Shown here: positions 1 through 8,403 of the stretch, piece by piece | Layout: each line of letters opens with the position of its first letter | Numbering within the stretch: position 1 is the first letter of the stretch | Assembly (NCBI GenBank): GCA_017418975.1 | Contig: JAFOMG010000011.1 | Span: 558,001-622,000 of the forward strand | DNA from: Sphingomonas sp. | GTDB lineage: Bacteria > Pseudomonadota > Alphaproteobacteria > Sphingomonadales > Sphingomonadaceae | Direction: 5' to 3' | DNA: 64,000 bases | Notes under the pieces: generated by a model | The model's input: the letters and a program-made list of their open reading frames with translations, nothing else | The model's database searches: none | What the model was told of the DNA's origin: nothing | Position numbers and translations under genes: made by a program

Positions 1-995
1 TCGCCGCGCACCCGCTGCCCACCGGCGGCGACGCGATCGGCGTGATCACCGTCGCCGGCGAAATCGTCGACGGCAAGGCCGGCCCCGGCAAGGCGGCGGG
101 CGACACGGTGAGCGCGGCGCTGCTCAAGGGCCTGGCGGGCAAGAACCTGAAGGCGCTGGTGGTCCGCGTCGATTCGCCGGGCGGCTCGGCGCTCGCCTCG
201 GAGCAGATCCGCCAGGCGATCCTCCAGGCCAAGGCCCAGGGGCTGCCGGTGGTGGTCTCGATGGGCAGCCTGGCGGCGAGCGGCGGCTATTGGGTGTCGA
301 CCGCGGGCGACACGATATTCGCCGAGCCCAACACGATCACCGGCTCGATCGGCATCTTCGGCGTGATCCCCACCTTCGAGAAGACGCTCGCCAAGATCGG
401 CGTGGGCACCGACGGCGTGAAGACGACTCCGCTCAGCGGCCAGCCCGACATTTATGGCGGCACCAATGCCGAGACCGACGCGCTGCTCCAGTCGGCGATC
501 GAGGCGGGCTATGCGCGCTTCGTCGGGCTGGTCGCCGGCGCCCGCAAGCTGACGCCGGAGCGCGTCAACGAGATCGCCCAGGGCCGGGTCTGGATCGGCG
601 GCACCGCGCATCAGATCGGGCTGGTCGACCGGTTCGGCGGGATCGACGATGCGATCGCCGAGGCGGCGCGGCGCGCCAAGCTCGATCCGGCCAAGGTCCA
701 TGCCGTCTATCTCGAAAAGGCGCCTTCGGGCTGGGCCAGGCTGATCGCCAGCTTCACCGACGACAAGGACGAGGATGGCGACTGGGCCGATCAGCCAGCG
801 GGCGCGGACCTGTTCGCCCGGGCCGCGATCGCCCAGCGCGCGCTGCTCGCCCAGGCGCTGGGCGATGCCAGGCGGCTGGCCACCGGCGGCTCGGTCCAGG
901 CGCGCTGCCTGGAATGCGGGGGCTTCGGCCCGGCGACCGGCAGCCTCGACGACGCGCGCCTGTTCGATGCGATCGCGGCGCGGCTCGGCCTGTGA
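1..995 (+). CDS. sppA: Signal peptide peptidase SppA, C-terminal part (5' truncated by window)
   Basis: Membrane serine protease of family S49 that degrades signal peptides left in the inner membrane after secretion. The frame is open from the first bases of the window, so the start lies upstream. What is seen is the C-terminal catalytic half: a DSPGG oxyanion-type loop, then the nucleophile in SLAASGGYW (Ser codon 279-281), followed by NTITGSIGIFG. In the E. coli family member the general-base lysine sits in the N-terminal half, which is outside the window. A C-terminal tail of about 60 residues after the domain has CLEC-type cysteines. The stop overlaps the GTG start of the next gene, so the two are probably co-translated. 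Confidence 0.9.
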   Translation, partial: AAHPLPTGGDAIGVITVAGEIVDGKAGPGKAAGDTVSAALLKGLAGKNLKALVVRVDSPGGSALASEQIRQAILQAKAQGLPVVVSMGSLAASGGYWVSTAGDTIFAEPNTITGSIGIFGVIPTFEKTLAKIGVGTDGVKTTPLSGQPDIYGGTNAETDALLQSAIEAGYARFVGLVAGARKLTPERVNEIAQGRVWIGGTAHQIGLVDRFGGIDDAIAEAARRAKLDPAKVHAVYLEKAPSGWARLIASFTDDKDEDGDWADQPAGADLFARAAIAQRALLAQALGDARRLATGGSVQARCLECGGFGPATGSLDDARLFDAIAARLGL

Positions 996-1567
996 TCGGC
1001 ATCCGCGCAGCCACGCCGGACGATGCCGGCGCGATCGCGGCGATCTATGCGCCGCACGTGCTTACCGGCACCGCCTCGTTCGAGATCGAGCCGCCGGAGA
1101 AGGCGGAGATGCGCAAGCGCATGCACGCGAGCGAGGGCCTTTATCCCTGGATCGTCGCGACGACGGGCGGGGCCAGCGCCAATGATCCGGACGCGGGCGT
1201 GATCGGCTATGCCTATGCGGGCAAGTTCCGCGATCGCCCGGCCTATCGCTATGTCTGCGAGACCTCGATCTACCTGACCGACGCGTCGAGCGGATCGGGC
1301 GTCGGCCGGCTGCTCTACGAAGCGCTGGTCGGCACGCTCCGGGCCCAGGGCTTCATCCATGCGATCGGCACGATCACCCTGCCCAACGACCGCTCGATCC
1401 GCCTGCACGAGGCGGTCGGCTTTCGCCGCCAGGGCGTCTATCGCGAAGTGGGCTTCAAGCACGGACAGTGGATCGATGTCGGCTTCTGGCAGTGCGAGCT
1501 GAACGAACCGCGCGTGCCCCCGGTCGAGCCGCGGAAATTCGCCGATATGGGGATCGTGCGGGATTGA
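992..1567 (+). CDS. GNAT N-acetyltransferase, phosphinothricin/methionine-sulfone acetyltransferase-like
   Basis: A 191-residue GCN5-type acetyltransferase. It opens with the typical IRAATPDDAGAIAAIYAPHV strand-helix and has the segment TGTASFEIEPP, the acetyl-CoA loop near SGSGVGRLLYEAL, and a C-terminal HEAVGFRRQGVYREVGFKHG that is characteristic of the PAT/MnaT group. Members acetylate small amino-acid analogues such as phosphinothricin or methionine sulfoximine; the natural substrate here cannot be told from sequence. The GTG start at 992 overlaps the sppA stop (GTGA), which favours this start and translational coupling. Confidence 0.85.
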   Translation: MIGIRAATPDDAGAIAAIYAPHVLTGTASFEIEPPEKAEMRKRMHASEGLYPWIVATTGGASANDPDAGVIGYAYAGKFRDRPAYRYVCETSIYLTDASSGSGVGRLLYEALVGTLRAQGFIHAIGTITLPNDRSIRLHEAVGFRRQGVYREVGFKHGQWIDVGFWQCELNEPRVPPVEPRKFADMGIVRD

Positions 1568-1628
1568 GGGTATCGGAGGCCGGCGGGTGTCGGCGCGGCC
1601 TCCCAGTGAACGAGTGCTCCGGTCGCCT

Positions 1629-2015
1629 ATGCCTCACTCCGTTTCCCACAGCATCGCGTTCGATGCCGCCCGCAAGCTCCTCGATCTGCGGATCGGCGGG
1701 CTGGTTTCGCCCGAGGACGCGGCCTGGATCGGCGAGGAGCTGCGCGCCGCGATCCGCGCGCTGGGCCCCGATGTCGGCAAGCATGTGACGCTCTACGACG
1801 CCAGCGGGGTGCATGTGGTGCCGCAGGAGACCGTCGAGCTGATCAAGAGCACGCTCGACAATCCCGCGGTTCGTGCGCTGTGGGCGCGCAAGGTCGCCTT
1901 CGTGGTGAGCACCGCGCTGGCCCGGCTGCAGGCGCAGCGCCTGCGCGAGGTGCGAGCGGATATCGGCATCTTCGACGATCGCGCCGAAGCGATCGCCTGG
2001 CTGATGGAGGAATAG
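1629..2015 (+). CDS. Small STAS/SpoIIAA-like protein of unknown function
   Basis: A 128-residue cytoplasmic protein with no signal peptide or membrane segment. The pattern of a short strand with AFDAARKLLDLRIGG, a mid-domain HVTLYDASGVHVVPQE and a C-terminal FDDRAEAIAWLMEE helix resembles the SpoIIAA-like/STAS fold found in many alphaproteobacterial hypothetical proteins. I cannot assign a function. The ATG at 1629 gives the compact domain; a GTG at 1587 would add 14 residues of poor quality. It lies between the acetyltransferase and a hairpin repeat. Confidence 0.65.
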   Translation: MPHSVSHSIAFDAARKLLDLRIGGLVSPEDAAWIGEELRAAIRALGPDVGKHVTLYDASGVHVVPQETVELIKSTLDNPAVRALWARKVAFVVSTALARLQAQRLREVRADIGIFDDRAEAIAWLMEE

Positions 2016-2046
2016 GGCCAAGGCCGCGGCTTGATCCGCAAACTCA

Positions 2047-2095
2047 GTCATCCCCGCCTGCGCGGGGATGACGATCATTCGCGGGGATGACGATC
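2047..2095. repeat. REP-like hairpin repeat with partial tandem copy
   Basis: GTCATCCCCGC and GCGGGGATGAC form a perfect 11-bp stem with a 4-nt loop (2047-2072), followed directly by a second half-unit carrying GCGGGGATGACGATC. Same family as the repeats near 29.9, 32.4, 39.4, 57.5 and 61.5 kb. It sits between convergent genes and could end transcription from both sides. Confidence 0.7.
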
Positions 2096-2137
2096 GAAGG
2101 CGGATGGCATGGCCGGATGCTTGTTCGGGTTCCTGCC

Positions 2138-2695
2138 CTAGCCGGCGAGCGCCGCGAGCTGCCGGTCGGCCTCGGCCACGCCGGTGTTTCCGCCGGGGAA
2201 CAGGGGGCCGAGCGCGGCATAGAGGCCGCGGGCGTCGATCCAATAGGTGCGCGCCGCCTCGCGTTCGCCCAGTGCCGTCGCGAGGAGCGCCACGCCGCGC
2301 AGCATGTTGGCCATGGCGAGCGGCGGCGTCTCGGGATCGGCGCGATACAGGTCGAGCGCCTCGTGCAGGCATGCCGCGGCATTGGCCAGCCGATCCTGTT
2401 CGAGGAACATCTCGCCGGCATGGCGCAAGGCATGCGCGAGCCCGGGGCCGTCGCCCGCGCGCCGATGCAGCGCGATCGCCTCGACCTGGTCGTGCAGCGC
2501 CCAGTCGAGATCGCCGGCATCCCGCGCGATCTGGGCCTGGCGGCCGAGCGCCCGTGCCGCGCCCGAAAGGTCGCCCTCCCTGCGGAACAGCGCGAGCGCC
2601 TCGCCAAAGGCGGTGCGTGCCAGCGCGGGCTGCCCGCCGCGACGGGCAGCCTCGCCGCGCTCCAGCGCGTCCCGGCCGCGACTCGATTGCTCCAT
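2138..2695 (-). CDS. Tetratricopeptide-repeat protein
   Basis: A 185-residue all-helical protein without signal peptide. Helical pairs recur about every 40 residues: a GEAARRGGQPALARTAFGEA unit, then DLDWALHDQVEAIALHRRAG, then DRLANAAACLHEALDLYRAD and GEREAARTYWIDARGLY. These fit TPR consensus positions (W/L-G-Y-A-P pattern). TPR proteins usually mediate protein-protein contact; no partner is evident. Gene faces the SpoIIAA-like gene convergently and follows the TRIC-family gene on the same strand by about 38 bp. Confidence 0.7.
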   Translation of the reverse strand: MEQSSRGRDALERGEAARRGGQPALARTAFGEALALFRREGDLSGAARALGRQAQIARDAGDLDWALHDQVEAIALHRRAGDGPGLAHALRHAGEMFLEQDRLANAAACLHEALDLYRADPETPPLAMANMLRGVALLATALGEREAARTYWIDARGLYAALGPLFPGGNTGVAEADRQLAALAG

Positions 2696-2733
2696 GCCGC
2701 CATCCTATGCCGCAAGCGGCGACGGGCAAAGGC

Positions 2734-3369
2734 TCAGCGCCGGCCCCGATAGGCGGGCAGGCCGAGCTTCCACACGATCGCCGCGGCGCGCAGGCCGAAG
2801 CCGGCACCGGCGGCGAGCAGTCCGGCGGCGAAGACCGGCAGTCCGGCCTGCGCCAGCACCACCTGGAGCATCGCGGTGAGCGCGGCGGCGGTGACATAGA
2901 GTTCGGGGCGCATCAGGATCGAGGGTTCGCCCGCCAGCACGTCGCGGATGATGCCGCCCGCGCAGGCGGTGACCACGCCCATCACCGCGGCCGGCACCGG
3001 CGGAATGCCATATCCCAGCGCCTTGGCGGCGCCGAACGCGGCATAGGCGGCCAGGCCCAGCGCATCGAGCCAGGCGAAGGTGGCGTCGTTCCACCAGCGC
3101 TGGGGCGTGCTCCATACGAGCACCGCCACGGCGAGGATCAGCGCCGCGACGGTCGCGTCGTGCACCCAGAAGACCGGCGCGCCGATCAGCAGGTCGCGGA
3201 TCGTGCCGCCGCCCACGCCGGTGACCAGCGCGAAGAAGGCGGCGGTGACGAAGGTCTGGGCCCGGTGCGCGGCGGCGAGCGCGCCGGTCGCGGCGAACAG
3301 CGCGATGCCGAACATGTCGAGCCAGGGCAGGATCGGCCCGATGCGGGCGGCGGCGAGAGCGGCGTCCAT
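2734..3369 (-). CDS. Trimeric intracellular cation channel (TRIC/YicG, UPF0126) family membrane protein
   Basis: A 211-residue protein with seven predicted hydrophobic segments arranged as two similar halves. Each half holds a glycine-rich signature: GVGGGTIRDLLIG in the first and ACAGGIIRDVLAGEPS in the second, the hallmark GGxxRD motif of the UPF0126/TRIC family. Bacterial TRIC homologues are K+-permeable trimeric channels in the inner membrane. The ATG at 3369 (MDAALAA) precedes the first helix directly; an upstream start would add 12 polar residues without merit. Confidence 0.85.
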   Translation of the reverse strand: MDAALAAARIGPILPWLDMFGIALFAATGALAAAHRAQTFVTAAFFALVTGVGGGTIRDLLIGAPVFWVHDATVAALILAVAVLVWSTPQRWWNDATFAWLDALGLAAYAAFGAAKALGYGIPPVPAAVMGVVTACAGGIIRDVLAGEPSILMRPELYVTAAALTAMLQVVLAQAGLPVFAAGLLAAGAGFGLRAAAIVWKLGLPAYRGRR

Positions 3370-3420
3370 CCGTCTTGTTTCTCTCCGGCAACGGCTTGCT
3401 GTCAAACGCGCATCCGGGGC

Positions 3421-4098
3421 ATGAGTGCGGCCATGCAGCGTACCGAGTCTCCGCTAGTCGTCATCGCCATCTGCCTTGCCGCGCTGGCCGGCTTCGTCGA
3501 TGCCCTGGCCTTTACCAGCCTGGGCGGCTTCTTCGCCTCGTTCATGAGCGGCAACAGCACGCGGCTGGGCGTGGGGCTGGGGGCCGGCCTGCCCGGCGAT
3601 GCGGCGGTGGCCGGCGGGCTGGTGATGAGCTTCGTCAGCGGCGTGATCATCGCCAGCGTGGTGACGCGCTGGCGCCAGGCGCGGTTCCGCGAGAGCCTGA
3701 TGCTGGTGGTGACGGCGTTGCTCGCCGCCGCGGCCACGCTCGCCAGCCTGTCGCCCGGGCCGCTCGTGCTGATCTTCCTCGCCATGGCGATGGGGTGCGA
3801 GAACGGCATCCTCCACCGCGAGGGCGAAGTGACGGTGGGCGTCACCTACATGACCGGATCGCTGGTCAAGCTGGGGCAGAAGCTGGCGGACGCGCTGATG
3901 GGCGAGCCCGATCGCTGGGCCTGGACGCGCTACCTGTTCCTCTGGCTCGGCTTCATCGCCGGCGCGGTGATGGGGGCGGCGAGCCATGTCCGCTGGGGCT
4001 GGACGGCGCTGTGGCTGGCGCCGATCGCCAGCGCGGCGCTCACCTTCGCGCTGGTGCGGATCCGGCCGAAGCTGAGCGGGCCCTGGGCGGTGCGGTGA
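3421..4098 (+). CDS. YoaK/DUF1275 family membrane protein
   Basis: A 225-residue protein with about six hydrophobic helices. DUF1275 signatures are visible: LAGFVDALAFTSLGGFFASF followed by MSGNSTRLG near residue 40, and VTYMTGSLVKLGQKLAD in the middle. Family function is unknown; members are inner-membrane proteins sometimes called YoaK-like permeases. An in-frame ATG four codons downstream (3433) is an alternative start. It is divergent from the TRIC gene, with 51 bp between the two start codons. Confidence 0.8.
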   Translation: MSAAMQRTESPLVVIAICLAALAGFVDALAFTSLGGFFASFMSGNSTRLGVGLGAGLPGDAAVAGGLVMSFVSGVIIASVVTRWRQARFRESLMLVVTALLAAAATLASLSPGPLVLIFLAMAMGCENGILHREGEVTVGVTYMTGSLVKLGQKLADALMGEPDRWAWTRYLFLWLGFIAGAVMGAASHVRWGWTALWLAPIASAALTFALVRIRPKLSGPWAVR

Positions 4099-4139
4099 TG
4101 GAGGGGCGCTGCGGGCGGCGATGATGGCGGCCCGAGGCC

Positions 4140-5474
4140 CTATTTCCGCACTCCCTTCTGGTCGCGCCCGTTCTGGTGCAGCACCGCGCCGGTGACCTTG
4201 CCCGATGCGTCGCGCGTGAAGTCGATCTGCGCATCGACCGCGCGGTAGAAGAAGCGGTCCTGCGCTTCCGGGAACAGATCCAGCGGTCCCTGGCCCGTCG
4301 CCTGGGCGATCAACCGGTCGCCCTCGGCGCGGATGGTGATGCCGAAGCTCGGGTTTATTTCGTAGGTGCCTTCATAGGATTTGAGGATCGCGGGTGCGAG
4401 CTTCACCGCCTGGCGTTCGCTGGGCAACGTGACCGTGCCGCCGCGCGCCAGCGTCATCATCGCGCGGCCCAGCGTGCTTGCGCCATTGCCGTTGATATTG
4501 GCGAGCGCCACCACGGTGATCTTGCGATCCGGATCATAGCCGAGCCAGGTGTTGAAACCGTCGATCCCGCCGCTGTGCGAGATCGTGGTCGCGCCATCCC
4601 TGGTCACCGCGCCGATGCCGAATGCGTAATTGTTCTTGTACGGCGTGCGCATGGCCGCGAGCGATTCGGGCTTGAGCAGCTTGCCGCCGAACAGCCCGGT
4701 CTCCCATTTCAGCAGGTCGTGGGTGGTCGAATAGAGCGCTCCCGCGCCTTGGGGGATCGACATGTCGATATAGTCGGCATTGACCACCACGCCCTGGCGC
4801 GGGCTGTAGCCCGAGGCGCGATGCGGAATCACCCGCGCATGATCGTCATAGCCGCTGTCCGCCATGCCGAGCGGCTTGAAGAGGTTCTCCGCGACGAAGC
4901 TCGCATAGGACTGGCCGCCTGCCTTCTCGACGATCGCGGTGAGCAGGACATAGCCCGAATTCGAATATTTGAACTGCGTGCCCGGCTCGAAATCGAGCGG
5001 TTTGTCGCTGAACCGCGCGATCAGTTCGGGCAGCGTCACCGGCAGCGTCTTGGTCTTCTCGTAATTCTCGAACCCGGTGAAGTTGGGCACGCCAGCGCTG
5101 TGGGTGAGCAGGTGGAACACGGTCACCTTGTCCCAGGCCGCCGGCGCATCGGGCAGATAGGTCTTTATCGGGGTATCGAGGCGCAGCTTGCCGCGTTCCT
5201 GAAGCAGCAGGATCGAAGCGGCGGTGAATTGCTTGGTCAGGGAACCGAGCCGAAACCGGGTTTCGCCGTCGTTCGGGATCTTCCATTCGAGATTGGCCGA
5301 GCCATAGCCCTTGTCGAACAGGATCTTTCCGTCCTGGGCGACGAGGATAGCCCCCATGAAGCCGTTCCTGTCGGCTTCGGCGCTGGCGGCCTTGTCCATG
5401 CGCGCCGCATCCTGGGAGAAGGCGGGCGCGGCGAGGGCGGTCGCCGCCAGCAGGCCGAACAGGATGTGACGCAT
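4140..5474 (-). CDS. Exported serine hydrolase, class C beta-lactamase/DD-peptidase fold
   Basis: A 444-residue protein with a cleavable signal peptide (residues 1-20, ending AFSQ). The penicillin-recognising fold is intact: SxxK as S78-L-T-K81, YxN as Y170-S-N172, and HSGG near residue 318. A C-terminal 90-residue domain after the catalytic fold (from about KSYEGTYEI) matches the DUF3471-type tail of family members. Such proteins are esterases or peptidases far more often than true beta-lactamases. The start at 5474 is fixed by the signal peptide and a GGGGAG ribosome site that lies inside a 13-bp inverted repeat. It follows lpd on the same strand. Confidence 0.85.
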   Translation of the reverse strand: MRHILFGLLAATALAAPAFSQDAARMDKAASAEADRNGFMGAILVAQDGKILFDKGYGSANLEWKIPNDGETRFRLGSLTKQFTAASILLLQERGKLRLDTPIKTYLPDAPAAWDKVTVFHLLTHSAGVPNFTGFENYEKTKTLPVTLPELIARFSDKPLDFEPGTQFKYSNSGYVLLTAIVEKAGGQSYASFVAENLFKPLGMADSGYDDHARVIPHRASGYSPRQGVVVNADYIDMSIPQGAGALYSTTHDLLKWETGLFGGKLLKPESLAAMRTPYKNNYAFGIGAVTRDGATTISHSGGIDGFNTWLGYDPDRKITVVALANINGNGASTLGRAMMTLARGGTVTLPSERQAVKLAPAILKSYEGTYEINPSFGITIRAEGDRLIAQATGQGPLDLFPEAQDRFFYRAVDAQIDFTRDASGKVTGAVLHQNGRDQKGVRK

Positions 5475-5480
5475 GAAGAA

Positions 5481-5520
5481 CTCCCCTATGTGTATTGTTT
5501 GAGTAACACACATAGGGGAG
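5481..5520 (-). promoter_or_regulatory. Perfect 13-bp inverted repeat covering the ribosome-binding site of the serine hydrolase
   Basis: CTCCCCTATGTGT at 5481-5493 and its exact complement at 5508-5520, separated by 14 nt. On the coding (minus) strand the 3' arm contains the GGGGAG Shine-Dalgarno, six bases before the ATG. There is no T-run after it, so it is not a terminator. It may be a repressor operator or an RNA stem that hides the ribosome site. Confidence 0.7.
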
Positions 5521-5579
5521 AGCTGCAAGGGGTCGGATACCGGATGGTTGGCCGCAGCCTGCGCCGCCGCCGTCTCGGC

Positions 5580-6974
5580 TCAGATGTGGATCGGCTTGCC
5601 CTGCACCGCCATCGCGGCTTCCTTGAACGCTTCCGAATGGGTCGGGTGGGCGTGGCAGGTATAGGCGATGTCCTCGCTGGTCGCGCCGAACTCCATCGCC
5701 TGGGCGGCCTGGGCGATCATCGTGCCGGCGACCGAGGCGATCATCCACACGCCGAGCACGCGGTCGCTCTTGGCATCGGCGATCACCTTCACCCAGCCGT
5801 CCGGCTCATGGTTGGTCTTGGCGCGGCTGTTGGCGATCATCGGGAACTTGCCGACCTTCACCTCGGTGCGCTCCTTGGCCTGTTCCTCGGTCAGGCCGAC
5901 GCCGGCGATCTCGGGCCAAGTGTAGACCACGCTCGGGATCACGTCATGGTTCACGATGCCGGTGAGGCCGGCGATGTTCTCCGCCACCGCGATGCCTTCG
6001 TCCTCGGCCTTGTGGGCGAGCATCGGGCCCGGCACGACGTCGCCGATCGCCCAGATGCCGGGAACCGAAGTGCGGAAGTCATGGTCGATCTCGATCTGGC
6101 CGCGCTGGTTGGTCGAGAGGCCGGCGGCCTCCAGGCCCAGGCCCGACGTGTTCGGGCGGCGGCCGATCGACACCAGCACCGCATCCGCCTCGATCGTCTC
6201 GGCGGCGCCGCCGGCCGAGGGCTCGACGGTGAGCATGGCCTTGTCGCCATTGACCTGCACGCCGGTAACCTTGGTGGAGAGCTTCAGCTCCATGCCCTGC
6301 TTCTTGAACAGCTTGCCCGCTTCCTTGCGGACCTCGCCGTCCATGCCCGGCAGCAGCTGGTCGAGATACTCGACCACGGTGACCCTGGCGCCGACGCGGC
6401 GCCACACCGAGCCGAGCTCCAGGCCGATCACGCCGCCGCCGATGACGACGAGATGCTCGGGGACCTTGGGCAGCTCGAGCGCGCCGGTGCTGTCGACCAC
6501 GACCTTCTGGTCGATCTCGACGCCGGGCAGCGGAGTGACCGAGGAGCCGGTGGCGATGACGATGTTCTTCGCCCGCACCTCGCGGTCGCCGACCTTGACC
6601 GAATCCTTGCCGGTGAAGCTGGCATGGCCCTTCAGCCACTCGACCTTGTTCTTCTTGAACAGGAACTCGATGCCGCCGGTCAGGCCCTTCACCGCGTCGA
6701 CGCGCTGGGCGTGCATCGCGTCGAGGTCGAGCTCGACCGTCGGGGTCTTGATGCCGAGCTTGGCGAGCTTGCCGCTGGCGGCTTCCTCATAGAGCTCGGA
6801 GGCGTGGAGCAGCGCCTTGGAGGGGATGCAGCCGACATTGAGGCAGGTGCCGCCCAGCGTCGCGCGGCTCTCGGCGCACGCGGTCTTGAGGCCCAGCTGC
6901 GCCGCGCGGATCGCCGCGACATAGCCGCCCGGGCCCGAACCGATCACCAGCACGTCGAAATCATAGTCGGCCAT
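5580..6974 (-). CDS. lpdA: Dihydrolipoyl dehydrogenase (E3)
   Basis: Flavoprotein that reoxidises the lipoyl groups of the 2-oxoglutarate dehydrogenase E2 and passes electrons to NAD+. 464 residues. Seen: FAD-binding GSGPGG near residue 12, redox disulfide C44-LNVG-C49, NAD-binding GGGVIGLELGS, a second FAD motif AIGDVVPG, and the C-terminal catalytic dyad H443...E448 in HPTHSE. It is the last gene of the suc block. The start MADYDF has a GAAAGAGAAG leader. The frame stays open 44 codons upstream, encoding a basic then Pro/Ala-rich stretch; see findings. Confidence 0.95.
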   Translation of the reverse strand: MADYDFDVLVIGSGPGGYVAAIRAAQLGLKTACAESRATLGGTCLNVGCIPSKALLHASELYEEAASGKLAKLGIKTPTVELDLDAMHAQRVDAVKGLTGGIEFLFKKNKVEWLKGHASFTGKDSVKVGDREVRAKNIVIATGSSVTPLPGVEIDQKVVVDSTGALELPKVPEHLVVIGGGVIGLELGSVWRRVGARVTVVEYLDQLLPGMDGEVRKEAGKLFKKQGMELKLSTKVTGVQVNGDKAMLTVEPSAGGAAETIEADAVLVSIGRRPNTSGLGLEAAGLSTNQRGQIEIDHDFRTSVPGIWAIGDVVPGPMLAHKAEDEGIAVAENIAGLTGIVNHDVIPSVVYTWPEIAGVGLTEEQAKERTEVKVGKFPMIANSRAKTNHEPDGWVKVIADAKSDRVLGVWMIASVAGTMIAQAAQAMEFGATSEDIAYTCHAHPTHSEAFKEAAMAVQGKPIHI

Positions 6975-7172
6975 TTGCTTCTCTTTCGTCTCTGCGACGG
7001 GAACTGGCGGCGGCGCGGGCGGAAGGGTCTCCGCGGGTGCCGGGGCCGGCTCGATCATCGGGGAGGCTGCTTCTTCCCGCCTCCGCTTGCGCTTCCACAA
7101 CCACATAGGATGACCCGCCCCGCCTGCAACCCATGAGGGTTAGTGGCGGAGCAAGTCAGTTTTACGACCGCC

Positions 7173-8375
7173 TTACAGGTCGATCAGCAGCCGGGTCGGA
7201 TCCTCGATCGCGTTCTTCAGCGCGACGAGGAAGGTCACTGCCTCGCGGCCGTCGACCAGGCGGTGGTCGTAGCTGAGCGCGAGGTACATCATCGGACGGA
7301 TCACGATCTGGCCGTCGCGGACCACCGGGCGGTCCTCGATACGGTGCAGGCCGAGCACGGCCGACTGGGGCGGGTTGATGATCGGGGTCGACATCAGCGA
7401 GCCGAACACGCCGCCGTTCGAGATGGTGAAGGTGCCGCCCTTCATTTCTTCCATCTTCAGCGTGCCGTCCTTGGCGCGCTTGCCGAAATCGCCGATCGTC
7501 CGCTCGATGCCGGCGACCGACAGCGTCTCGGCGTCGCGGATCACCGGCACGACCAGGCCCTGCGGAGCCGAGACGGCGACCGAGATGTCGCAATAATCGT
7601 GATAGACGATCTCGTCGCCCTCGATCGAGCCGTTGACGCCGGGGATGTCCTTGAGCGCCATGCAGGCGGCCTTCACGAAGAAGCCCATGAAGCCGAGGCG
7701 GACGCCGTGCTTCTTCTCGAACAGATCCTTGTACTTGGCGCGCGCCTCGATCACCGCGGTCATGTCCACGTCGTTGAACGTGGTGAGCATCGCGGCGGTG
7801 TTCTGCGCTTCCTTCAGGCGCTTGGCGACGGTCTGGCGCAGGCGCGTCATCTTGACGCGCTCTTCCTTGCGGCCATTGGCCGAGGAAGCGGCCGGCGCGG
7901 CGGCGGGCGCCGGAGTCGCGGCCGGGGCCGGCTTGGCGCTGGCGGCGGCGATCACATCGTCCTTGGTCAGGCGGCCGTCCTTGCCCGTGCCCTGCACGGT
8001 CGAGGGGTCGACGCCGGTCTCGAGCACCGCGCGGCGCACCGAGGGCGAGAGCGCGGCAGCCTCGGTCGCGGGCGCGGCGGCCGGAGCGGGCGCCGGGGCC
8101 GGCGCCGCGGCGGGAGCCGGGCTCGGCGCGGCGGCGGCACCGCCTTCGCTCACCACGGCGATCACCGCGCCGACCTCCACCGTGTCGCCCACCTTGACGA
8201 GCTGCTCGCCCATCACGCCGGCGACCGGGCTGCCCACTTCCACGGAGACCTTGTCGGTCTCCAGGCTCGCGATCGGCTCGTCGAGCTGCACGGGATCACC
8301 CGGGTTCTTCAGCCATTCGCCGAGCGTGGCTTCGGTGATCGATTCACCCAGCGTCGGGACTTTAACGTCTGCCAT
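7173..8375 (-). CDS. sucB: 2-oxoglutarate dehydrogenase E2, dihydrolipoamide succinyltransferase
   Basis: Core of the 2-oxoglutarate dehydrogenase complex; transfers the succinyl group from E1-TPP to CoA. 400 residues in order: one lipoyl domain (residues 1-76, with the lipoylated K42 in ETDKVSVEV), an Ala/Pro-rich linker (about 77-125), the E1/E3-binding domain around [14 protein letters not shown], a second Ala-rich linker, and the catalytic acetyltransferase-type domain ending with H371-RLV-D375 of the DHRxxDG motif. A GAGGAAAG ribosome site precedes the ATG at 8375. It lies 28 bp after the sucA stop. Confidence 0.95.
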   Translation of the reverse strand: MADVKVPTLGESITEATLGEWLKNPGDPVQLDEPIASLETDKVSVEVGSPVAGVMGEQLVKVGDTVEVGAVIAVVSEGGAAAAPSPAPAAAPAPAPAPAAAPATEAAALSPSVRRAVLETGVDPSTVQGTGKDGRLTKDDVIAAASAKPAPAATPAPAAAPAASSANGRKEERVKMTRLRQTVAKRLKEAQNTAAMLTTFNDVDMTAVIEARAKYKDLFEKKHGVRLGFMGFFVKAACMALKDIPGVNGSIEGDEIVYHDYCDISVAVSAPQGLVVPVIRDAETLSVAGIERTIGDFGKRAKDGTLKMEEMKGGTFTISNGGVFGSLMSTPIINPPQSAVLGLHRIEDRPVVRDGQIVIRPMMYLALSYDHRLVDGREAVTFLVALKNAIEDPTRLLIDL

Positions 8376-8403
8376 TGTCTTTCCTCGTTCCCTGGGGACG
8401 GTC

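Noticed and set aside
4140..5474. Calling the serine hydrolase an AmpC beta-lactamase
   Set aside because: It has the fold and motifs but a long C-terminal domain and no AmpC-like context or AmpR regulator; esterase/peptidase is more likely.
4176..7136. A 986-codon open frame on the plus strand opposite lpd and the serine hydrolase
   Set aside because: Same reason: it crosses two real genes and the inverted repeat, with low-complexity sequence and no recognisable family.
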